From: Bordetella genomosp. 10
Lineage (GTDB): Bacteria; Pseudomonadota; Gammaproteobacteria; Burkholderiales; Burkholderiaceae_B
DNA: 64,000 nt
Direction: 5' to 3'
Assembly (NCBI RefSeq): GCF_002261225.1
Contig: NZ_NEVM01000001.1
Span: forward strand, 744,001 to 808,000
Within the stretch, counting starts at the first letter, position 1; every line of letters begins with the position of its first letter. Position numbers and translations under genes: made by a program. The notes under the pieces were generated by a model, which saw only the letters and a list, made by a program, of their open reading frames with translations, was not told the DNA's origin and ran no database searches. Positions 24,154 to 32,762 of the stretch are shown piece by piece.

Positions 24154-26030
24154 TGAAACGACTGTCGACTCCCCTGGCGTTGCTGCTGCTCGCGGCGATC
24201 TACCTGGCCGCCGCGCTGCTGGTGAGTAATGCGTACCACCAGTTGATCTTCACGCTGGTGCTGGTGTGGGCCTGCTTCGGCCTGTCCTGGAACATGCTCA
24301 GCGGCTACACGGGCCTGGTCTCCTTCGGCCATGCGGCCTTCTTCGGCCTGGGCGCCTACGCGACGGTGCTGGGGCAGATCTACCTGGGCCTGTCGCCCTG
24401 GGCGATGCTGCCGCTGGCCGCCGCCATCGGCGCCGTCGCCGGCGTACTGGTGGGCCTGCCCACCTTCCGCCTGCGCGGGCACTACTTCGCATTGGCGATG
24501 CTGGCGTATCCGCTGGCCTTGCTGTACGTATTCGAGTGGCTGGGACTGCAGGAAGTGACCTTTCCCATGCAGCGCGAGCATCCCGCGCTGTTCATGCAGT
24601 TCGCCGACCGGCGCTACTACACCGTGGTCGGCCTGGCCATGCTGCTGGTGTTCGCATGGATCACCCTGCGCGTGGAGCGCACGCGCTTCGGCATGGCCCT
24701 CATCGCCATCAAGCAGAACGAAGCGGCCGCCGAGGCCGCCGGCATCGACACGCTGCGCTGGAAACTGCGCGCCATCGCGTTGAGCGGCGCCATCGCGGGG
24801 GCCACGGGCGCCTTCTACGCCGTGGTGCTGCTGGTGGTGACGCCGTCCTCGGTGTTCGGCATGCTGGTGTCGGCGCAGGCGCTCACGGTGTCGATGTTCG
24901 GCGGCGTCGGGACGGTATGGGGGCCCATCATCGGGTCGGCCATCCTGGTGCCGCTGGGCGAGCTGCTGCATGCCGAGCTGGGCGCCACCTATCCGGGCAT
25001 CCAGGGGGTGATACTGGGCGTGGCCATCATCGCGGTGATCCTGGCGGCGCCGGAGGGCGTGTTCTGGAAGCTGCGCGACGCCTTGCAGCGGCGCAGGGCC
25101 GAACGCGGCCAGGCCATGGCTGCGGCGACTGCCGCGGGGACCGCGGGACCGGCCGGCGTCGAGGGCGAGGACGAACCCCGCCCACGGACGCTCCAGCCCG
25201 TCCAGCCCACGGAGCCTGCCCAGCCCACCTCGTCTGCCCCGTCCGTCCAGCCCGCCCGGTCCTCGAACGCCGCGTCCGCCGCGCCCGCCGCCGGCGACAT
25301 CATCCTGGACGTGCAATCGGTATCGCGCAGTTTCGGCGGGCTCAAGGCCGTGCAGAACGTCAGCTTCTCGGTGCGCCGCGGCATGATCCTGGGCATCATC
25401 GGCCCCAACGGCGCGGGCAAGACCACGCTGTTCAACCTGCTCAACGGCTTCCTGCGGCCGGACACCGGCAAGGTGATCGTCAACGGCGTGGACATGGCGG
25501 GCCGCAAGCCGCACGTGCTGTGCGCGGCGGGCGTGGGCCGCACGTTCCAGGTGATGCGGCCCTTCATGCGGCTGACGGTGGCGCAGAACGTCAAGGTGGG
25601 CGCCTACGTGCGCGCCCGGGACGAGGCGCAGGCCGAGGCGCTGGCGGCGCAGGCCATCGCGCGCGTCGGCCTGTCCGATTGCGCGGGCAAGATCGCCGCG
25701 CTGCTCACCACCCGCGAGCTGCGCCTGATGGAGCTGGCCCGCGCCGTGGCCGGGCAGCCCGAACTGCTGCTGCTGGACGAAACCCTGGCCGGCCTGGGGC
25801 ATGGCGAGGTCGACGACATCGTCGGCGCCATCCGGGCGCTCTCGGCCGAAGGCGTCACCGTCGTCATCATCGAGCACACCATGCAGACCATGGTGCGCCT
25901 GGTCGACGAGTTCCTGGTGCTGGACCACGGCCAGGTGCTGACCCGGGGCGACCCGCAGTCGATCACCCGCGATCCCCAGGTGGTGCAGGCCTACCTGGGC
26001 AAGAAGTGGAGCGCGCAACATGCTGCTTGA
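24153..26030 (+). CDS. Fused LivM permease-LivG ATPase
   Basis: This 625-aa protein joins two normally separate subunits. Residues 1 to about 310 are a LivM permease (SWNMLSGYTGLVSFGHAAFFGLGAY near the start, EAAAEAAGIDTLRWK docking loop). Residues about 315-380 are a Pro/Ala/Ser/Glu-rich linker. Residues about 385-625 are a LivG ATPase with Walker A GPNGAGKTT at about 417-425 and Walker B LLLLDETLAGL. The usual ABC signature LSGGQ is replaced by the weaker LLTTRELRLME, so that site may be degenerate. It overlaps the livF-like gene by 11 bp. Confidence 0.93.
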   Translation: MKRLSTPLALLLLAAIYLAAALLVSNAYHQLIFTLVLVWACFGLSWNMLSGYTGLVSFGHAAFFGLGAYATVLGQIYLGLSPWAMLPLAAAIGAVAGVLVGLPTFRLRGHYFALAMLAYPLALLYVFEWLGLQEVTFPMQREHPALFMQFADRRYYTVVGLAMLLVFAWITLRVERTRFGMALIAIKQNEAAAEAAGIDTLRWKLRAIALSGAIAGATGAFYAVVLLVVTPSSVFGMLVSAQALTVSMFGGVGTVWGPIIGSAILVPLGELLHAELGATYPGIQGVILGVAIIAVILAAPEGVFWKLRDALQRRRAERGQAMAAATAAGTAGPAGVEGEDEPRPRTLQPVQPTEPAQPTSSAPSVQPARSSNAASAAPAAGDIILDVQSVSRSFGGLKAVQNVSFSVRRGMILGIIGPNGAGKTTLFNLLNGFLRPDTGKVIVNGVDMAGRKPHVLCAAGVGRTFQVMRPFMRLTVAQNVKVGAYVRARDEAQAEALAAQAIARVGLSDCAGKIAALLTTRELRLMELARAVAGQPELLLLDETLAGLGHGEVDDIVGAIRALSAEGVTVVIIEHTMQTMVRLVDEFLVLDHGQVLTRGDPQSITRDPQVVQAYLGKKWSAQHAA

Positions 26031-26730
26031 GATCGATCGACTGGAGGCGGGCTATTCCGCGGCGCCGGTGCTCAAGGGTGTATCGGTGACGGTCGGCGAG
26101 GGGATGTTCGTCTCCGTCGTGGGCCCCAACGGCGCGGGCAAGAGCACCCTGTTCAAGACCATCTCGGGCAGCGTCGCGGCCCGCTCGGGAAGCATCCGTT
26201 TCGACGGGCGCGACCTGCTCGCGGTGCCCGTCGACCGGCGCCCGCACCTGGGCATCGCCCACGTGCCGGAAGGGCGGCAGGTGTTCGCCTCGATGACCGT
26301 GCGGGAGAACCTGGAGATGGGCGCCTATACCGAGGCCGGGCGGCGCGACTGGGCCCGCAACCTGGAGCGCATCCATGCCTGGTTTCCCGTGCTCGAACAG
26401 CGCGCGCGGCAACTGGCGGGCACGCTGTCGGGCGGCGAGCAGCAGATGGTGGCGATCGGCCGGGGCCTGGCGTCGTCGCCGCGCCTGCTGATGCTCGACG
26501 AGCCGTCGATGGGCCTGGCGCCCGCCGTCGCCGATTTCATCTTCGAACGCCTGATCGACATCCGGCGGGAAGCGAACCTGACCATCCTGCTGGTGGAGCA
26601 GCGGGTGGCGGAGGCGCTGCAGTACGCCGACCGGGGCTACGTGCTGGAAACCGGGCGCGTGGTGCTGGAAGGCACGCATCAGACGCTGCAGGCGGACGAC
26701 CGCGTCCGCCGCGCATACCTTGGGATGTAG
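26020..26730 (+). CDS. Liv-type ABC transporter ATP-binding protein (LivF family)
   Basis: This 236-aa ATPase has Walker A GPNGAGKST at about residues 39-47, the signature LSGGEQQM, Walker B LLMLDEPSMGLAP and switch LLVEQRV. All motifs are intact, unlike the signature of the LivG half upstream. It starts 11 bases inside the end of the fusion gene. It pairs with the LivG domain to form the ATPase dimer. Confidence 0.94.
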   Translation: MLLEIDRLEAGYSAAPVLKGVSVTVGEGMFVSVVGPNGAGKSTLFKTISGSVAARSGSIRFDGRDLLAVPVDRRPHLGIAHVPEGRQVFASMTVRENLEMGAYTEAGRRDWARNLERIHAWFPVLEQRARQLAGTLSGGEQQMVAIGRGLASSPRLLMLDEPSMGLAPAVADFIFERLIDIRREANLTILLVEQRVAEALQYADRGYVLETGRVVLEGTHQTLQADDRVRRAYLGM

Positions 26731-26774
26731 AACGTGAAGCGCCCCGAGCGGGCGGGAAAGGCGAGGAGATCGAC

Positions 26775-27995
26775 ATGCAGAAGAAATCCGCGGTTTTCAG
26801 TTTCATGGCGGGCGTGGCCCTGGCTGCGAGCCTGCTGCCGGGCGCCGGCGCCGTGGCCGAGCCGGCGCCGGTGAGCGTCGGCCTCATCGCGCCCATGTCG
26901 GGCATCTATGCGCGCTACGGGCAGGTCATGCGCATGGGCGCGGAGATGGGCGTCAAGGACGTCAACGACCAGGGCGGCATCAAGGCGCTGGGCGGCGCCA
27001 AGCTGAAACTGGTGGTGGTCGATTCCGGCGATTCCACCGAGAAGGCCAAGAGCGCGGCCGAGCGCATGGTGTCCGACTACCCCGACCTGGTCGTCGCCAC
27101 GGGGGCCTACCTGAGCTCCTTCACCCTGGCCGTGACCGAGGTGACGGAGCGGGCCAAGCTGCCGATGCTGACGCTGTCGTATTCCGACCTCATCACCTCG
27201 CGCGGCTTCAAGTACATCTTCCAGACCTCGGCGCCGGCCGGCAAGCAGGCCGATATCGCCCTGCCCAGCATTCTCGAACTGGCGCAGAAGGCCTCGGGCA
27301 AGCGTCCCAAGACCGTGGCCATCGTGACCGACAACACGGCTGCCTCGCTGTCCACGGTCAAGGCGCTGAAGGACGGCCTGTTGAAGAAGAACGGCCTGGA
27401 GCTGGTCGTCGACGAGACCTTCACGCCGCCGCTGGCCGATGCCTCGTCCCTGATCCAGCGCGTGCGCTCGCGGCGGCCCGACCTGCTGTTCTTCCTGCCT
27501 ACCGTGATCTCCGACGCCAAGCTCATCCTGGAGAAGATGAACGAGACCAACGTGAAGGTGCCGGTGATCTCCTTCGGCATCGCCATCGCCGAGCCCGAGG
27601 TGGTCAACACGGTCAGCCCGGCGCTGCTCAACGGCGTCATGTCGGCCGTCGGCAATTGGGGCGCCAAGGGCCAGGAAGCTTTGATCCAGCGCATGAAGAC
27701 GGAATACAAGGAGCCCTGGATGACGCAGAACGCCATTTCGACCTATGGCGACATATGGATCATGAAGGCGGCCCTGGAACGCGCCGGCAAGGCGGACCGC
27801 GAGGCCGTCGGGCAGGCCATGCACGCGCTGGACGAGGGGCCCAGCCCGTATTTCCCCGGCGGCGTGATCAAGTTCGACGAGGCCGGGCATCGCGTCGGCG
27901 CGACGCTCACGGTCATCCAGTGGCAGAACGGCGTGCCGGTCACCGTGTTCCCGGAGGCGCAGGCGGTGGCCAAGCCGATCTGGCCGGGCAAGTAG
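26775..27995 (+). CDS. Liv-type ABC transporter periplasmic binding protein
   Basis: This 406-aa protein has a Sec signal peptide (cleavage near AVA-EPAP) followed by a Peripla_BP_6 (LivJ) fold: VGLIAPMSGIYARYGQ near residue 35, GGIKALGGAKLKLVVVDSGD, and KTVAIVTDNTAAS. It delivers the solute to the permease encoded upstream. Being followed by a dehydrogenase, a cupin and a NIPSNAP protein, the system probably imports a hydroxylated or oxo acid (inference). Confidence 0.92.
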   Translation: MQKKSAVFSFMAGVALAASLLPGAGAVAEPAPVSVGLIAPMSGIYARYGQVMRMGAEMGVKDVNDQGGIKALGGAKLKLVVVDSGDSTEKAKSAAERMVSDYPDLVVATGAYLSSFTLAVTEVTERAKLPMLTLSYSDLITSRGFKYIFQTSAPAGKQADIALPSILELAQKASGKRPKTVAIVTDNTAASLSTVKALKDGLLKKNGLELVVDETFTPPLADASSLIQRVRSRRPDLLFFLPTVISDAKLILEKMNETNVKVPVISFGIAIAEPEVVNTVSPALLNGVMSAVGNWGAKGQEALIQRMKTEYKEPWMTQNAISTYGDIWIMKAALERAGKADREAVGQAMHALDEGPSPYFPGGVIKFDEAGHRVGATLTVIQWQNGVPVTVFPEAQAVAKPIWPGK

Positions 27996-28064
27996 GCGGG
28001 TTGCCCGCCGCTGCGTGGGTTGAGTGGGTCGGACACGACATCAGGAAATCAGGAAGGTAGGCAA

Positions 28065-28970
28065 ATGGACAGGAATCGAATCGGCTTCATCGGTTTGGGC
28101 AATATGGGCGGACGCATGGCGCGCCGGCTGGTCGACGCCGGCATCGCGGTGTTGGGCTTCGACACCGACTCGTCGCGCGCGTCGGCGGCGGGGGCCGAGG
28201 CCGCCGCGACGATTGGCGACGTCGTGGCCGGCGCCGACGTGGTGCTGCTGTCCTTGCCCGACAGCAAGGTGGTGGAGGCCGTGGTGGAGGGCCCGGGCGG
28301 CATCCTGGAAAACTGCCGTCCCGGCCAGATCGTGGTCGACCTGAGCACGGCGGCGGCCAGTTCCACCGTGCGCCTGGGTGCGCGCTTCGCGGCGTCTGGC
28401 GTACAGTATGTCGATGCCGGCATATCGGGCGGCGCGGCGGCGGCGGAGAAGGGCACGCTGACGCTGATGGTCGGCGGCGACCCCGGCGCCATCGCGGCCC
28501 TGGACTGGATATTCGCGCCCATCAGCGCCAAGGTGGTGACGATGGGCGCCAGCGGCGCCGGGCATGCCACCAAGCTGCTCAATAATTTCCTGAACGCGGT
28601 CAGCCTGGCGGCGACGGCCGAGGTCATGGTGGCCGGCAAGAAGGCGGGCCTGGACCTGCATCGCCTGCTGGACGTGATCAATAGCAGCAGCGGGGTGAAC
28701 TTCGCCTCGCTCAAGCGCTTTCCGTTCATCGTCGACGGCGATTACCTGGAGGGAGGCCTGACCAGCAAGCTGATGACCAAGGACGTGGTGCTGTACGTGG
28801 ACATGGCGCGCGAGCTGGGCGTGGCGTCGCTGAACGCCGCCGGCCCGGCCGCCTGCTTCGGCCTGGCCACCGCGCTGGGCTATGGCGACCAGATCAGCAA
28901 TCGGGTGGTGGACGCCATCGGCGATGTGTCGGGCGGCGTCCGTTTGAATAGCGTTTCAACCAAGGAGTAG
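28065..28970 (+). CDS. NAD(P)-dependent beta-hydroxyacid dehydrogenase
   Basis: This 301-aa member of the 3-hydroxyisobutyrate dehydrogenase family has the Rossmann motif GLGNMGGRM, the substrate motif DAGISGGAAAAEKGTLTLM and the catalytic Lys in HATKLLNNFLNA. ATG 28065 follows a GGAAGGTAGG ribosome site. It lies 69 bp after the binding-protein gene and 4 bp before the cupin. In this operon it likely oxidises the imported hydroxy acid or a derivative. Confidence 0.92.
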   Translation: MDRNRIGFIGLGNMGGRMARRLVDAGIAVLGFDTDSSRASAAGAEAAATIGDVVAGADVVLLSLPDSKVVEAVVEGPGGILENCRPGQIVVDLSTAAASSTVRLGARFAASGVQYVDAGISGGAAAAEKGTLTLMVGGDPGAIAALDWIFAPISAKVVTMGASGAGHATKLLNNFLNAVSLAATAEVMVAGKKAGLDLHRLLDVINSSSGVNFASLKRFPFIVDGDYLEGGLTSKLMTKDVVLYVDMARELGVASLNAAGPAACFGLATALGYGDQISNRVVDAIGDVSGGVRLNSVSTKE

Positions 28971-28974
28971 CGAC

Positions 28975-29364
28975 ATGCAAGTATTTCACGGCCGGGACCA
29001 GGGTAAGCCTTCGGAGCAGCGTGGTCCGACGTTCACCGGCGTGGTGTGGGCCGATCCGGTCATGCCCACGTCGGACAACGTCGGCATCAACCACGTGTTT
29101 TTCTCGCCGGGCGCGCGCACCTTCTGGCACGCCCACGAGTACGGCCAGGTCCTGCACGTGACCGCGGGCCGCGGCTGGATCTGTTCCGACGGCTCGCCGC
29201 CGCAGGAAATCCGCCAGGGCGACGTGGTCTGGATCCGTCCCAACGAACGGCACTGGCACGGCGCGGCCGCCGATACCTTCATGGCGCACCTGGCCATCTC
29301 GCTGGGCAAGGCCGATTGGCAGGAAGAACTGCCGCAAGCCGAGTATGCTCAGGCGGGACGCTGA
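28975..29364 (+). CDS. Cupin-domain protein
   Basis: This 129-aa single-domain cupin has a first metal motif around residues 46-52 (FWHAHEYGQV, His-x-His with Glu) and a second motif with His in NERHWHG. It starts 4 bases after the dehydrogenase stop, so it is translated from the same message. Small cupins of this kind are often isomerases, decarboxylases or dioxygenases; the reaction cannot be read from sequence. Confidence 0.88.
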   Translation: MQVFHGRDQGKPSEQRGPTFTGVVWADPVMPTSDNVGINHVFFSPGARTFWHAHEYGQVLHVTAGRGWICSDGSPPQEIRQGDVVWIRPNERHWHGAAADTFMAHLAISLGKADWQEELPQAEYAQAGR

Positions 29365-29407
29365 ACCCGCGTCACCCGCGTCACGCGACGCTGCAAAGGA
29401 AACGCCA

Positions 29408-29734
29408 ATGATCATCGAAACACGCATCTACCATTGCCTGCCGGGCCGCCTGCCGGCGCTGAACGAGCGCTTCAGCAAGACGACGCTGGAGTTCTTCAAG
29501 AAATACGGGATCCGGCCCATCGGATTCTGGACGACGCTGGTCGGTTCGAGCAACCACGCGCTGACCTATATGCTGCAATGGGACAGCATGGAAGAACGCG
29601 AGCGCAAGTGGAACGCCTTCCAGGCGGACCCGGAATGGATCGCCAAGCGCGCCGCCAGCGAAGCGGAGAAGGCCATCGTCGAGCGCATCGAGAACAACTT
29701 TCTCGCGCCGACGGACTATTCGCCCATGCGTTGA
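29408..29734 (+). CDS. NIPSNAP-family protein
   Basis: This 108-aa dimeric ferredoxin-like barrel protein of the NIPSNAP family has ETRIYHCLPGRLPAL at the N-terminus and YMLQWDSMEERERKWNAF in the centre. The start ATGATCATC at 29408 follows AAAGGAAA. It is the last gene of the SDR-Liv operon. Bacterial NIPSNAP proteins frequently accompany catabolic operons, but their biochemical role is not established. Confidence 0.88.
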   Translation: MIIETRIYHCLPGRLPALNERFSKTTLEFFKKYGIRPIGFWTTLVGSSNHALTYMLQWDSMEERERKWNAFQADPEWIAKRAASEAEKAIVERIENNFLAPTDYSPMR

Positions 29735-29766
29735 CCGTTCGTTGGCTGTTCGTTGACCGTTGACGG
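29729..29766. repeat. Short tandem repeat after the NIPSNAP stop
   Basis: Degenerate 11-bp units (GTTCGTTGGCT, GTTCGTTGACC) with flanking GTTGACC copies begin at the stop codon of the NIPSNAP gene. They do not form a stable hairpin. Confidence 0.5.
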
Positions 29767-29827
29767 CCATGCCCCAAGGACGCGCGCCCGCCCGGCGCCG
29801 CGTCCCTTGCGGGCCGCCGTGGCCGCG

Positions 29828-31219
29828 CTAAGGACGCGTGGCCAGGCGCATGGGCAGCGATCCGTCGGCGGCGTGCTCCAGCGACCAGACCGCGTCTATC
29901 AGGCGATCGGCATCCACGTTCACGCCGCCATCGTGGTTCAGTTGCCGCAGCTTCTGTTCGATCTCGCGGTCCTCCAGTGGGCGGGCGAGGGAGCCGCGCG
30001 GGGCCGAGATGTCGCGCTGCAAGGTCTTGCCGTCCGCGAAGACGACATGGACCTTGACGGCGTCGACGGACATGTCGGCGTCGTAGCGGAAGACCACGCG
30101 TGATCCCAGGGCGCGCAGCGTCGGATCGGCCGCCGCCTCGTCCGAGAATTCCGCGAGACCCGCGCGTCCCCGGACCAGCGACACCGCCACCGCATGCTGG
30201 GCGCAGACCTGCGATTGCCGGCCGTTGGAAATGGCCGGGCGGTCCGTGCGCTGCCGCAGCAAGGGGTGGCCGAGCAGTTCGATGGACGCGATGCCGCGCC
30301 ATCCTCCGTCGGCGATCGCCGGATCCCGCGCCAGGTCCAGGCATGCGTCGATGACAGGATTCAGGACGACGCCGCAAGGGTAGGGCTTGTATGCGTTGTT
30401 CAACAATTCCCACCGTTCTCCCAGCCCTTGGGTGATCTCCGTGAAGCGCGGCGCGTCGCTCACCACGCGCAGGAATCCCCGCTCTCCCTCCAGGGGTCGG
30501 GCGGGACCGTCGAAGCCTTCGAGGACCAGGAAGGAGGAAAGCAGGCCATTGCGCGCCGCGTTGCCGACGCTGATGCTCTTGGCCGCCGTGCCCAGCGTTT
30601 CCACCAGGCCGCCCGCCTGGACCGCGGCCGCGCCGATGACATGGACGTTTTGCGCGGCATCCAGTCCCAGGCATCGGCCGGCCGCCAGGGCCGAGCCGAA
30701 GACGCCGCAGGTCGACGTGATGTGCCAGCCCCGGGCGTAGTGTTCCGGTGAAATGGCGTTGCCGATGCGGCACGCGGCTTCGACGCCCAGGACGAAGGCG
30801 TGCAGCAGTTGGCGGCCGCTGACGGGACGGGCCTCGGCGAGGGCGAACAGCGCCGGCGCGATCGGCGAGGTGGGATGGATGATGGTCGGATGATGCGTGT
30901 CGTCGAAATCGTAGAGATTCGCCGCCATGGCGTTGAGCGCCGCCGCGGTCGGCATGTCCACGCGCTCCGCGCGCCCCGCCAGGCTGGCCTGGGGACCGGC
31001 GGAAAAGCGGGAATAGGCGCGCAGCGCGGCTTCGATCGTCGGCGTGCGCGCGGCGGACAGCGCGACCGCGAAGAAATTCAACAGCGCGCGGCAGGCGGCG
31101 TGGCGCACGTTCGCGGGGACGTCCTCCCACTGGCTGGCGGCGATGAAACGGGCGAGTTCCGCGCTGACGGCGCCGGCGTCAGCGGCGCCGTCGGTCGGGG
31201 AGGGAAGGGTCGGGCTCAT
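29828..31219 (-). CDS. MmgE/PrpD family protein
   Basis: This 463-aa protein of the 2-methylcitrate dehydratase/aconitate decarboxylase family has family segments FDDTHHPTIIHPTSPIAPALFALAE near residue 110, GVEAACRIGNAISPEHYARGWHITSTCG, and AYKPYPCGVVLNP at the helical/lid junction. It is distinct from the copy at 17865. It is transcribed divergently from a GntR-family regulator (31451), with ATTGTATT and GTGATCAT motifs in the gap. The substrate is unknown. Confidence 0.91.
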   Translation of the reverse strand: MSPTLPSPTDGAADAGAVSAELARFIAASQWEDVPANVRHAACRALLNFFAVALSAARTPTIEAALRAYSRFSAGPQASLAGRAERVDMPTAAALNAMAANLYDFDDTHHPTIIHPTSPIAPALFALAEARPVSGRQLLHAFVLGVEAACRIGNAISPEHYARGWHITSTCGVFGSALAAGRCLGLDAAQNVHVIGAAAVQAGGLVETLGTAAKSISVGNAARNGLLSSFLVLEGFDGPARPLEGERGFLRVVSDAPRFTEITQGLGERWELLNNAYKPYPCGVVLNPVIDACLDLARDPAIADGGWRGIASIELLGHPLLRQRTDRPAISNGRQSQVCAQHAVAVSLVRGRAGLAEFSDEAAADPTLRALGSRVVFRYDADMSVDAVKVHVVFADGKTLQRDISAPRGSLARPLEDREIEQKLRQLNHDGGVNVDADRLIDAVWSLEHAADGSLPMRLATRP

Positions 31220-31249
31220 GGCGCATCCTGTTTTCGGTATTATGGATGG

Positions 31250-31283
31250 ATTGTATTATTGAGTGATCATATTGGGTGATCAT
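31250..31283. promoter_or_regulatory. Candidate GntR binding region between MmgE/PrpD and gntR
   Basis: ATTGTATT at 31250-31257 is identical to one arm of the perfect palindrome at 32671-32689. It is followed by two direct GTGATCAT copies (31263-31270 and 31276-31283), 13 bp apart. All lie in the AT-rich divergent promoter gap. Confidence 0.4.
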
Positions 31284-31450
31284 AGTCAGGGAGACCACGG
31301 CGTGCAACGTGCGCAAGATGTGCGACGTGCGCGATGCCGCGAGACCAGGCCGGATGGCCTGGATTTGCCGGCTAAACTATCGACCTTCGGGATGTTCCAC
31401 AGCGGTCCCGCGGCGCTTGCCGCGCCGGGCCCTTCTTGCCTCAAAGACGC

Positions 31451-32161
31451 ATGACTTCTTCCGCAGAGACACAAGACGATTTCAAGGTCGAGCGCGTTGC
31501 CTCGGTGCTGCGCCACCGTGTCACGGACAGCATCCGGAATGCGATTCTCGTCGGCCGCTTCGCCGCGGGCGAGCGGCTTCCCGAACGCGAACTCTGCGAG
31601 ATGACCGGCGTCAGCCGCACCCTCGTGCGCGAAGCGCTGCGGCAACTGGAGTCCGAAGGGCTGATCGTCGTCATCCCGCATCGGGGACCGGTGGTCGCCC
31701 GGGTGACGCCCGAGCAGGCGCGCGGCATCTACCAGGTGCGCGAAGAGCTCGAAGGCCTGGCGTGCCAGCTTTTCGCGGAATTCGCCTCGGAGGCGCAACT
31801 GGCGGATTTGCGCGAGGCGTTCCAGACGCTCAAGCGGGCCTTCACGCGCGGCACCGCGCTGGAACGGATCACGGCCAAGAACGCGTTCTACCAGTGCCTG
31901 CTGGACGGCGCCGGCAACGAGGCCCTGATGACCACCCTGCGGCTCCTGAATTCCCGCGTCATGCTGCTGCGGTCGACCTCCATGCAGGCGCCCGGCCGCG
32001 CCAAGCAGAGCGTGGCGGAACTCTCCGTGCTCATGCAGGCGCTGGAGGCGCGCGACGGCAAGGCGGCCCGGGCCGCCGGCAGCCAGCACGTGCGCAACGC
32101 GGCCAACGTCGCGATAGCGATACTCCAGGAATCGCTGGCGGCGCAGGCCGTCGCCGTGTAG
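31451..32161 (+). CDS. GntR-family transcriptional regulator (FCD subfamily)
   Basis: This 236-aa protein has a GntR winged helix at about residues 18-80 (GERLPERELCEMTGVSRTLVREALRQLESEGLI) and a helical FCD effector domain with metal-binding His/Asp positions in the C-terminal half. ATG 31451 is preferred to the in-frame TTG at 31436. It is divergent from the MmgE/PrpD gene and upstream of the CMD/dehydrogenase pair, both of whose promoters carry an ATTGTATT motif. Confidence 0.92.
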   Translation: MTSSAETQDDFKVERVASVLRHRVTDSIRNAILVGRFAAGERLPERELCEMTGVSRTLVREALRQLESEGLIVVIPHRGPVVARVTPEQARGIYQVREELEGLACQLFAEFASEAQLADLREAFQTLKRAFTRGTALERITAKNAFYQCLLDGAGNEALMTTLRLLNSRVMLLRSTSMQAPGRAKQSVAELSVLMQALEARDGKAARAAGSQHVRNAANVAIAILQESLAAQAVAV

Positions 32162-32191
32162 TAGAAGGCAGGCGCGTAAGGAGCCGGCGGA

Positions 32192-32602
32192 TCAGGCGAC
32201 CGGACCGTCCTTTTCCATCTCGGCGATCACTTCGCGCGCGGCCTTCATGGCGTCCAGCGATGCGGGCACGCCGCAATAGATCGCCGCCTGCAGGACGACC
32301 TCGACGATCTCGGCCTTGGTGATGCCGTTGTTGATGGCGCCCCGCATGTGCAGGCGCAACTCGTTCGGCCGGTTCAGCGCGATCAGCATCGCCAGGTTCA
32401 GGAAGCTGCGCGTCTTGCGCTCCAGGCCGGGCCGGGTCCACACGTCTCCCCAGCAATACTCCGTGACCAGCTTCTGCAAGGGCGCCGTCAGGTCGTCCGC
32501 GCTGTCCAGCGATTTGTTCACGTAGGCGTCACCGACGACGGCGCGACGCACTTCCAGGCCTTTCCTGAATTGCTCTGACTGAAATTCCGGCCTCATTGCC
32601 AT
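32192..32602 (-). CDS. Carboxymuconolactone decarboxylase family protein (PcaC-like)
   Basis: This 136-aa protein matches gamma-carboxymuconolactone decarboxylase in length and order: GLEVRRAVVGDAYVNKSLDSAD at the N-terminus, EYCWGDVWTRPGLERKTRSFLNLAM, and NGITKAEIVEVVLQAAIYCGVPAS. The AhpD peroxidase CxxC motif is absent, so a decarboxylase or hydrolase role is likelier. Start ATG 32602 has GGAG 9 bases upstream; ATG 32596 is a weaker alternative. It is divergent from the dehydrogenase at 32763 across a perfect palindrome. Confidence 0.9.
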   Translation of the reverse strand: MAMRPEFQSEQFRKGLEVRRAVVGDAYVNKSLDSADDLTAPLQKLVTEYCWGDVWTRPGLERKTRSFLNLAMLIALNRPNELRLHMRGAINNGITKAEIVEVVLQAAIYCGVPASLDAMKAAREVIAEMEKDGPVA

Positions 32603-32670
32603 GACTGTGATCTCCACGGGTTGAAACGCGGCGGCGGACCATCCCATTGCCGTCGTTTGTGTATTAGCAT

Positions 32671-32689
32671 AATACAATCCTATTGTATT
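32671..32689. promoter_or_regulatory. Perfect palindrome, probable GntR operator
   Basis: AATACAAT-CCT-ATTGTATT has 8-bp arms with a 3-bp centre. It lies between the divergent CMD gene (start 32602) and dehydrogenase gene (start 32763). One arm recurs at 31250-31257 in the gntR promoter region. FCD-type GntR sites often have this kind of short-spaced dyad. Confidence 0.6.
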
Positions 32690-32762
32690 TCCATAAGCGA
32701 GATGGCGATGCGGCGGAAATCTTCCGCCGCTCGTCCTCGAAATCGACCGGAGCGAGACTTCA

